NCBI GenBank assembly: GCA_004282995.1
Contig: SHLU01000052.1
Location: forward strand, 1 to 11,909
DNA: 11,909 nt
Reading direction: 5' to 3'
From: Sphingomonadaceae bacterium
Lineage (GTDB): Bacteria > Pseudomonadota > Alphaproteobacteria > Sphingomonadales > Sphingomonadaceae
The translations under genes and the position numbers were made by a program. How positions within the stretch are numbered: position 1 is the first letter of the stretch; each line of letters begins with the position of its first letter. Shown here in pieces: positions 1-5,869 of the stretch. The notes under the pieces were generated by a model, which made no database searches, was not told the DNA's origin, and saw only the letters and a program-made list of their open reading frames with translations.

Positions 1-750
1 GGGATGGGCGAGCCGCCAGCTGGGGAAGGTATTGGTCGAAAACCGCTGGTGGACGAGGCCGAGCGCCGAGCGACAGTCGCGGTTGCGCAGATCATCGTAA
101 AACGAACCAACCTGGTTCGCTAAAAGAAGGCCTTTGTACACGATGGTTCGTGACGAGAAACTGGGGATATAGCTTTCGGTCAACCCCTGCAGGTCATGCT
201 TGATCGCCAGCCGCGCTAGCGGGTTGAGCGTCTGCTTGCGAATGACGACCAGCTTTCGCTCAAAGGCGTCTTGATCGGCGCAATTGGCACCGCGTGCGAT
301 CACGCATTGGCGGATCACCGGCATCGAATCGATGACTGCCTTCCCCAGCCCGTCACTGGTCAGCGGGACATCGCGCCAACCGACCACGCGCTGACCTTCT
401 TTCTCGGCGAATTTTTCCAATTGTCCGGCAACGAAATCGCGCGCCGGTTCGTCCTGCGGCAGGAAGCACATGGCCACGCCGTAATCGCCCGGCCGGGGCA
501 GGTCGTGACCGTGTTGATTGGCCCAATCGCGAAAGATCGCATCGGGTATCTGCAGCAATATGCCGGCGCCGTCGCCCAGCAGCGGATCCGCCCCTACAGC
601 GCCGCGGTGGTCAATGTTTTCTAGGATTTGCAGCGCCTGTGTAACAATATCGTGGCTCCGCTCACCCTTGATATGCGCGACAAAGCCGACGCCGCAGGCG
701 TCGTGTTCATTGCGCGGATCATACAGGCCCTGCGAAGCGGGAAGGTCCAT
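1..750 (-). CDS. gltB: Glutamate synthase (NADPH) large subunit, N-terminal part (runs off the left edge)
   Basis: GltB transfers the amide nitrogen of glutamine to 2-oxoglutarate, giving two glutamates, in the cytoplasm with the small subunit GltD. Only the first 250 codons of a protein normally near 1,500 residues are present; they cover part of the class II glutamine amidotransferase domain. Visible marks are DACGVGFVAHIKGE, with the presumed nucleophile Cys19, then NIDHRGAVGADPLLGDGAG and, at the edge, HQRFSTNTFPSWRLAHP with the substrate-binding Arg of the family. Residues 1-18 would be a short propeptide removed to expose Cys19, as known for this family. Start ATG at 750 is chosen because it lies just before the conserved Cys and has an AGGA at 760-763, nine bases upstream. 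The reading frame is intact with no frameshift. It is separated from the upstream minus-strand gene by about 250 bases containing a terminator-like hairpin and a promoter-like sequence, so it is probably its own unit. Identification is very secure. Confidence 0.95.
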   Translation of the reverse strand, partial: MDLPASQGLYDPRNEHDACGVGFVAHIKGERSHDIVTQALQILENIDHRGAVGADPLLGDGAGILLQIPDAIFRDWANQHGHDLPRPGDYGVAMCFLPQDEPARDFVAGQLEKFAEKEGQRVVGWRDVPLTSDGLGKAVIDSMPVIRQCVIARGANCADQDAFERKLVVIRKQTLNPLARLAIKHDLQGLTESYIPSFSSRTIVYKGLLLANQVGSFYDDLRNRDCRSALGLVHQRFSTNTFPSWRLAHP

Positions 751-871
751 CAATTCTATTCCTGTCAGATGCCGCACGCACGCCGGGGGCAGCGGGCGCG
801 GCAATGAAGCACGCGTCTCGACGGGCAATGCCGGACCGAAACTTTCGCGAGCCGCCCTTTTGGCGACAGGA

Positions 872-900
872 AATATGGATGACAAGGGCGTGGGCTGCAA
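872..900 (-). promoter_or_regulatory. gltB: Candidate sigma-70-like promoter for gltB
   Basis: On the minus strand TTGCAG (895-900) is followed after 17 bases by CATATT (872-877), a fair -35/-10 pair. It lies between the upstream terminator hairpin and gltB and would give a leader of about 115 bases. I see no clear operator or riboswitch in that leader. Prediction by eye only. Confidence 0.35.
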
Positions 901-930
901 GAAAGTCTTGACCCGACGCAAGCCGAAAAC

Positions 931-964
931 ACAAAACACCCCGGCTCTATGTGGGGCGTTTTGT
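931..964 (-). terminator. Rho-independent terminator after the acidic membrane protein gene
   Basis: Arms ACAAAACACCCC (931-942) and GGGGCGTTTTGT (953-964) pair over 12 positions with a single mismatch around a 10-base loop. Read on the minus strand, the GC stem is followed by a T-rich stretch (TGTTTTGTGTTTTC), the classic intrinsic terminator layout. It starts about 38 bases after the stop codon of the gene at 1002-2951. The arms are A/T-rich on the outside, so it could act on both strands, but the only gene ending here is on the minus strand. Confidence 0.65.
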
Positions 965-1001
965 CAGAGGTCGGCGCTTGTACGCCGGATTGACTGGAAA
1001 A

Positions 1002-2951
1002 TCAGGCGGCTCCGCTCATGCGTTGCAGCTTCTCCAGCGCTTCACGTAATGCTTTTTCGGTTTCGACCGGATCGCTCGGTTTCTTCTTCGGCATCGTCGG
1101 CACAGCCGGGGCAAGTCCACCGGTCGGAAGGGCTTCGGGCGGAGCATCGAAGGGGCGCATGGTCGATGGCGGTTCGGCGGTGACGCGACCAACTCCCATG
1201 CCAGGGAAAGTAACGACCGGTTCGGGACCGACATCGGAACCGTCCTGCTGATCTGCAGCGGCATTGTCTTCATCTTCGATACGGACGAACTCGTCCTGGC
1301 CGGATAGCGGGCGTTTCATGCTCAGCAGCGAGCTGAAGCCGACATTTGCGTCATCGGAGCCGCCGATTTCTTCCTCGTCATCGACGTCGGAGGCGTTGCC
1401 ACGAGCGAAGAGCTGCGTCGCTACCTCGCTGGCGCCAGCCTCGGTTGGCCCCTCACTGTCCGAAGCGTTTTCGCTGGGGCGATGAAACATCCGCCCACCT
1501 TCCGATTGCGCCGGAGCCAGTGAAAAGTCGGCCTGGAAAGGGTCTTCATCGTCCTCTTCCATACTTTCGAATTCAGCCAGGTCGAGCGGACGCAAGGCCT
1601 TCGGAACGGCGGGATTGCCCTGCGCAGCGAAATCGAAATCGACTTTCGTCGGGCGGTCGGCAACCGATGTGTCATTATCGGTAACTGCATCCGCGTAGAT
1701 CCCGCCGGCCCCGGTTTCGATGGGCGTGGCCGCCTTTTCCGTGCCACCGCGCTGAAAAGTGAAGGGGACCGCATCGCTATCGTCATCGTCATAATCCGGC
1801 TCGGCACTGTCTGGCGCCAATCCGGCTGTGGTCGCCGCAGCATTCTCGTCTGCCACTTTCAGCGCCCTGGCGAAGCGTTCGATAAGGTCACTCATCGCAA
1901 GGTCGGCCAGATCACCCTGACCTTCTTGCGAGCCATCTTCTTCGCTGCCCTCAACCTGCTCGACCTCCTGCGGCGCCAATTCATCCCCGCTCGCATGCTC
2001 GCGCAAAACCTGTTGCGCAAAAGGATTGTAGCGTTCGGTTTCGGGCTCGGGTTTCGTGAAGTTCAAGTCTTCTTCCTCCGGCATGGTCAGTTCCAGGGGA
2101 GAACAAGTCATGTCCTCGGCTGCGTCAGAATCAGCGCCGGTGGCCACATCTTCCTGCGAGCTCGGGTGGCGCGCCGGAGCATCGAACATTCGATTCCCGA
2201 CGACGGTGCCAAAAACCTGGGCTTCGCCCTCTCCACCAGGGGCAGTAAACGCATCCGGTTCGTCGATCACGTTGCTGCGATCGGCGCGTTCGTTGGGGTC
2301 GGGCGGGCGGAAGCCGTGCAGATCGAGCATGCCCGCCCCAGAACGTTCCTCATAGTCGTCGTCGACCTGGTCGCCGAGGCTGGAGGCCTGGTTACTCTCG
2401 TTGTCTACGTCCTCGCCCGGAAGCGGGACCGAGGCGAGGTACTCACTGGGCCCGGATTCGTCGGTGATCGAAAGCGCGCGGCGACGGCCCGGGATCGGAG
2501 CGCTTTCAAACTTCTCTTCAGGCTCTTCAAAGCCGGTACGGGTATCGCTTGCCTGCCCGAGGCCCTCGGCGCCCAGTTCTTCTGTCGCGACGATGGGCCG
2601 CTTGGCCGAGCCGGACTCGCTGCGGCGTGCAGGCCGCACCGAGACACCCGGCTCCGCAGCCGATTGCGCGGCGACCACCTTGCGGGCGACTACCAGTCCG
2701 GCCAGTGCCCCCAACACCGATGCCGCAACGGCAAAGGCGAACTTGGCGGTCAGACCCAGCGGAGGAGCGGCGGCGGCAATGATTCCAGGCAGTCCGACGG
2801 CGACAACCATCCGCTCCATCAGGGTGATGGGCATTATCAGGCTGCCAATGCCGAACAGCGCGGCAAACCACAGCGCGACGATGACCGGGAAAACCGGATG
2901 GGCGCTGATCGGCGGTTGGGTGCCGCCCGTGCGCTTTGCCGTTTGTGCCAT
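1002..2951 (-). CDS. Hypothetical membrane-anchored acidic protein (about 649 residues)
   Basis: I do not recognise a named family. Residues about 20-40, 48-62 and 69-90 are hydrophobic and look like two or three membrane segments. The remaining ~550 residues are very rich in Asp, Glu, Pro, Ser, Gly and Ala, with acidic runs such as YDDDDSD and MEEDDEDPF, and are probably mostly disordered. Short ordered-looking islands stand out: RRRALSITDE (157-166), LADLAMSDLIERFARALK (348-365, amphipathic), FSSLLSMKRPLSGQDEF (539-555) and a C-terminal helix around EKALREALEKLQRM (632-645). Start ATG 2951 is preferred because GGAAGG lies seven bases upstream at 2959-2964; ATG 2969, six codons earlier, is possible. 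The gene begins 47 bases after the glycosyltransferase stop, so both are probably co-transcribed, and a terminator-like hairpin follows. This suggests, without proving, a scaffold or regulator role at the inner membrane in the same glycan system. Coding is supported by the long open frame, the RBS and the composition. Confidence 0.8.
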   Translation of the reverse strand: MAQTAKRTGGTQPPISAHPVFPVIVALWFAALFGIGSLIMPITLMERMVVAVGLPGIIAAAAPPLGLTAKFAFAVAASVLGALAGLVVARKVVAAQSAAEPGVSVRPARRSESGSAKRPIVATEELGAEGLGQASDTRTGFEEPEEKFESAPIPGRRRALSITDESGPSEYLASVPLPGEDVDNESNQASSLGDQVDDDYEERSGAGMLDLHGFRPPDPNERADRSNVIDEPDAFTAPGGEGEAQVFGTVVGNRMFDAPARHPSSQEDVATGADSDAAEDMTCSPLELTMPEEEDLNFTKPEPETERYNPFAQQVLREHASGDELAPQEVEQVEGSEEDGSQEGQGDLADLAMSDLIERFARALKVADENAAATTAGLAPDSAEPDYDDDDSDAVPFTFQRGGTEKAATPIETGAGGIYADAVTDNDTSVADRPTKVDFDFAAQGNPAVPKALRPLDLAEFESMEEDDEDPFQADFSLAPAQSEGGRMFHRPSENASDSEGPTEAGASEVATQLFARGNASDVDDEEEIGGSDDANVGFSSLLSMKRPLSGQDEFVRIEDEDNAAADQQDGSDVGPEPVVTFPGMGVGRVTAEPPSTMRPFDAPPEALPTGGLAPAVPTMPKKKPSDPVETEKALREALEKLQRMSGAA

Positions 2952-2997
2952 GGTCGAGCCTTCCGTCATTAGTGTCCATTCCCGGGCGCAGGCATGC

Positions 2998-4233
2998 TCA
3001 TGCAGCCTCCGACACCGGTCCATGAGACACACTAGCTATCAAATGATGGTAAACGCTTTGATAACGACGAATATTGCGCGCCCAGTCATGCGCTCCGGCC
3101 ACGTGGTCCGCCCCCCGCTGACGTATGCCTTCCCAGCCTGATCGGCGGTCGATGAAGTCGGCCAGTTCCTCGCCCAGAGCCTCTGGATTGTCGGCCGGAA
3201 ACAGGATGCCGGTCACCCCGTCCTCGATCAGCTCGCGGTGACCGCCGACATCGGATGCCGCCACCAGCCGTTGTTGCGCCATCGCCTCCAGCGGCTTCAG
3301 CGGCGTAACCAGTTCGGTCAGGCGGCTGCGTTTGCGCGGATAGGCAAGAATATCGATCAGCGAGTAATAGCGTTCGACTTCCTCATGCGGCACGCGGCCC
3401 GTGAAAATGACACCGTCGGCCGCCGGTCCGGCAGCCGCCTGGCTTCGCAATGCCTGTTCGCATGGTCCACCTCCGACCAGCAGCAGGCGAGCCTGGGGGT
3501 GCCGTTGGCGCAGGATCGGCAGGGCCGCGATCAAATCGTCGAGACCCTCGTAATCGTAGAAGCTGCCGATGAATCCGATCACCGGCCCAGCTCCGATCTT
3601 CAACCGATCGGCCAGATCATCGTCGCGCATGGCAGGTTGGCCGAACAGTGACAAATCGACCCCATTGGGTGAAAGGCCGATCTTGCCCGCAGGGTGTCCG
3701 CGACCGACCAGGTCGTCTCGCAGGCCCTTGCTAATGGTGAATACGGCATCAGCCTGGGCCACCACGCGATTTTCCAACGCCCGGGTCAGGCGATATTTGA
3801 GCGAACCTGCACTGCCGGTGCCATTTTCAACCGAGGCATCTTCCCAGAAGGCGCGGATCTCGTAGACGACGGGAATTCTCAGCCGCCGTCCGGCGCGGAC
3901 CGCAGCCATGCCGCACAGCGCCGGGGAGTGGGCGTGCAGAACGTCTGGGCGCCAGCGTTTGGCCAGCGCGACGATGGCCTCGGCCAGGCGGGAAATTTCG
4001 CTCAGTTCACGCAGGCCCGGGGGTCCTGAAATCACTCCGCCGGCGCGGTGAAAGGTGAGCCCCTCGATTGTCTCCTCGCTATGCTCCACACCCTCGGTCC
4101 GGTGATGCGCGCCCGTGATCCCGCGCACATCAAGCCCGCTGGCCAACTGCGCCTTGAGGATCGCACGCGTACGGAAAGTATATCCGCTATGCAGCGGCAG
4201 CGAATGGTCGAGGACGTGGAGCACACGGGTCAT
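2998..4233 (-). CDS. XrtA/PEP-CTERM system-associated glycosyltransferase, GT4 family (TIGR04063-like)
   Basis: A retaining, GT-B-fold glycosyltransferase that should add a sugar from a nucleotide-sugar donor to a lipid-linked or exopolysaccharide intermediate on the cytoplasmic side of the membrane. The N-terminus RVLHVLDHSLPLHSGYTFR is close to what I know of exosortase A-associated glycosyltransferases. Numbered from ATG 4233, further landmarks are DVLHAHSP (97-104), ISKGLRDDL (167-175), SPNGVDLSLF (188-197), the donor-side loop GFIGSFYDYEG (220-230) and TELVTPLKPLEAMA with two Glu (307 and 316) where GT4 enzymes carry their acidic pair. Length, 411 residues, is normal. ATG 4233 fits the family N-terminus; ATG 4245 adds MAAG and has no better SD. 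The acidic membrane protein gene follows after 47 bases; the small ORF and O-ligase lie divergently. The donor sugar cannot be deduced. Confidence 0.88.
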   Translation of the reverse strand: MTRVLHVLDHSLPLHSGYTFRTRAILKAQLASGLDVRGITGAHHRTEGVEHSEETIEGLTFHRAGGVISGPPGLRELSEISRLAEAIVALAKRWRPDVLHAHSPALCGMAAVRAGRRLRIPVVYEIRAFWEDASVENGTGSAGSLKYRLTRALENRVVAQADAVFTISKGLRDDLVGRGHPAGKIGLSPNGVDLSLFGQPAMRDDDLADRLKIGAGPVIGFIGSFYDYEGLDDLIAALPILRQRHPQARLLLVGGGPCEQALRSQAAAGPAADGVIFTGRVPHEEVERYYSLIDILAYPRKRSRLTELVTPLKPLEAMAQQRLVAASDVGGHRELIEDGVTGILFPADNPEALGEELADFIDRRSGWEGIRQRGADHVAGAHDWARNIRRYQSVYHHLIASVSHGPVSEAA

Positions 4234-4244
4234 ACCTGCCGCCA

Positions 4245-4273
4245 TAAGCCGATTGTGCTTAACGAGCCGTCAA
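4245..4273 (-). promoter_or_regulatory. Candidate promoter for the glycosyltransferase gene
   Basis: On the minus strand TTGACG (4268-4273) is followed after 17 bases by GGCTTA (4245-4250). The -35 is good and the -10 poor, as is common in GC-rich alphaproteobacteria. If used, transcription would begin near 4238, downstream of ATG 4245, which would favour ATG 4233 with an almost leaderless message. Not tested. Confidence 0.3.
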
Positions 4274-4348
4274 CTCGCCGGTGCTAACCGCATGGCTAAG
4301 GTGTGGAGATTTACGCCCACCGCAGCCAAGGACACGAACCGAGCAGCC

Positions 4349-4480
4349 ATGATCGACATGTTCACCCTCCTGCTGGTGCACGGCCTGTTGCTGGTAGCGC
4401 TTTATCGCCTGATGGGTGATGACACGCTCGACGCAGAAGACACCGGCTCGTCGACGCCAGACGGTCGATCCGACGGATGA
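4349..4480 (+). CDS. Small single-pass membrane protein (43 residues) upstream of and overlapping the O-ligase
   Basis: The ORF starts with a hydrophobic stretch, MFTLLLVHGLLLVALYRLM (residues 4-22), long enough for one membrane span, and ends in a short acidic polar tail (GDDTLDAEDTG and onward). No known family is recognised. Its TGA (4478-4480) overlaps the ATG of the O-ligase (4477-4479) in an ATGA arrangement, typical of translational coupling, and the ligase has no convincing SD of its own; both points support real translation. The start is uncertain: ATG 4349 has only a weak GAG upstream, and an in-frame ATG at 4292 would give 62 residues with a basic N-terminus. The role could be an accessory subunit of the ligase or simply a leader that sets ligase translation. 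A chance hydrophobic ORF is the main alternative. Confidence 0.55.
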   Translation: MIDMFTLLLVHGLLLVALYRLMGDDTLDAEDTGSSTPDGRSDG

Positions 4481-5856
4481 CGGACCTCTTTTTCCTCGGC
4501 TTTTTCGGCATGTTCCTCGCCATGGGCCTGCGTCGCCCGTTCCTGTGGGTGCTGTCCTATCTGTGGATCGATATCCTGGCGCCGCAGAAAATCGCCTTCG
4601 GTTTCTTCGCCGGCATTCCAGTCTCGCTGATCGCGTTTTGTGCGGCATTTGCCGGTTGGCTGATGACCGACCGCAAGAAGGACGTACGATTTACCCTGAG
4701 GCAGGCGCTGCTGGTCTTCCTGCTGGTGTGGTGCTTCTACACCCTGCAAGGCACCCCCTTCCCCGAACCTGCGAACACCAAGTGGGAGTGGGTATGGAAG
4801 GCGCTGTTTTTCGCCATCTTCCTGCCCTTCACCCTGTTCACCCGCCGCCGGATAGAGGCGGCGGCGCTGGTCATGGTGCTGAGTGTCGGCGCTATCATCA
4901 TCTCCGGCGCGCTCAAGACCGTTTTCGGCGGCGGCGGGTATGGTGTGCTGGCGCTGTTCGTGAACGACAACAGCGGCATTTACGAAAGCTCCACCCTGGC
5001 CACGGTCGCGGTCGGCATCATACCGCTCATTATCTGGTTTACGCGACACGGCACGATCTTCGCGCCAGACTGGCGGGTGCGGCTGTTCTGTTACGCGCTG
5101 ATCTTCGCGTGCCTGTTGATACCCTTCGGGACTGTGGCGCGCACCGGGTTGGTATGCATCGCGGTGCTGCTGGTGCTGGCCCTGCGCGACGTCAAGCGAA
5201 GGGCGATGTTCTTGCTGGCAGGCGGCCTGCTCGGCATGATGGCGCTGCCTTTCATCCCGCAAAGCTATTACGACCGGATGTCGACCATCGGAAGCCACGA
5301 AGGCGATCAGTCAGCCTCGACCCGCGTCGCGGTTTGGGAGTGGACTTGGGATTATGTCCAGGAGAACCCCCTTGGCGGCGGTTTCGACATCTACCGTGCC
5401 AACCGCTTCGAATACCGTATGCCGGTACAGACCGGCGAAGGAAACTCGGTCAGCGTCGAGTACAAGCAGGTCGTGGACGAGGCTCGTGCCTTCCACTCGG
5501 CCTTCTTCGAAGTCCTCGGCGAGCAGGGCTGGCCCGGCTTTATCGCGTGGATGTGGCTGCACGCCCTGGGCCTGTGGCAAATGGAAAAGATCCGCCGCCG
5601 TTGGCGCGACAAGACGGGCGATGGCGAACAATGGCAGGCCCCGCTCGCCACCGCGCTGCAATATGCGCAGATCATCTACCTTGTTGGCTCGCTGTTCCAG
5701 GGAATTGCCTACCAGCCGTTCATTCTGCTGCTGGTCGGCGTGCAATGCGGCCTGTGGAGCTATCTCAAGCGGTTCGAGACACCGGTTGTTCAGCGCGCCA
5801 AACTGGCTCGGATGGAGCGGCAGGCGGTAGCTGCCAGGCACGCCAGCCAGCCATAG
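4477..5856 (+). CDS. Putative O-glycosylation ligase, exosortase A-associated (TIGR03097-like, Wzy/WaaL superfamily)
   Basis: A polytopic inner-membrane protein of 459 residues resembling the Wzy_C/O-antigen ligase superfamily, members of which move or polymerise lipid-linked glycan on the periplasmic face. About ten hydrophobic segments are visible, among them 1-18, 22-35, 40-62, 76-90, 107-121, 128-147, 173-189, 202-218, 222-237 and 244-260, with more after 350. The N-terminus LFFLGFFGMFLAMGLRRPFLW and the stretch around IDILAPQKIAFGF match my recollection of the XrtA-linked type. A periplasmic-looking segment from about 262 to 342 carries STRVAVWEWTWDYVQENPLG (281-300) and ends in ARAFHSAFFEVLGEQGWPG (336-354), the conserved ligase loop with His340. 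A charged tail (about 430-459) follows the last span. There is no clear SD; the start overlaps the stop of the small ORF. The gene ends 13 bases before the convergent sulfatase-like gene. Whether it ligates to protein, lipid or polymer cannot be told from sequence. Confidence 0.87.
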   Translation: MTDLFFLGFFGMFLAMGLRRPFLWVLSYLWIDILAPQKIAFGFFAGIPVSLIAFCAAFAGWLMTDRKKDVRFTLRQALLVFLLVWCFYTLQGTPFPEPANTKWEWVWKALFFAIFLPFTLFTRRRIEAAALVMVLSVGAIIISGALKTVFGGGGYGVLALFVNDNSGIYESSTLATVAVGIIPLIIWFTRHGTIFAPDWRVRLFCYALIFACLLIPFGTVARTGLVCIAVLLVLALRDVKRRAMFLLAGGLLGMMALPFIPQSYYDRMSTIGSHEGDQSASTRVAVWEWTWDYVQENPLGGGFDIYRANRFEYRMPVQTGEGNSVSVEYKQVVDEARAFHSAFFEVLGEQGWPGFIAWMWLHALGLWQMEKIRRRWRDKTGDGEQWQAPLATALQYAQIIYLVGSLFQGIAYQPFILLLVGVQCGLWSYLKRFETPVVQRAKLARMERQAVAARHASQP

Positions 5857-5869
5857 CCGCGACGCCCGA

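Noticed and set aside
719..934. Minus-strand 71-codon frame upstream of and overlapping the gltB start
   Set aside because: Out of frame with gltB, no SD, and it overlaps the candidate promoter; no sign of a conserved leader peptide.
518..1183. Plus-strand 221-codon frame across the gltB start and the 751-1001 gap
   Set aside because: It crosses a terminator hairpin and two genes on the other strand, is Arg/Ser-rich, and has no SD or recognisable domain.
1926..2972. Plus-strand open frame of 348 codons opposite the acidic membrane protein gene
   Set aside because: It is a mirror frame produced by GC-rich codon use, has no SD, a composition unlike real proteins, and is antisense to a gene with RBS, operon context and terminator.
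4402..5298. Minus-strand 298-codon frame opposite the O-ligase
   Set aside because: Gln/Glu/His-rich antisense shadow without an RBS.
5857..5869. Possible terminator between the O-ligase and the sulfatase-like gene
   Set aside because: The gap is 13 bases and I find no hairpin with a T tract in or near it.
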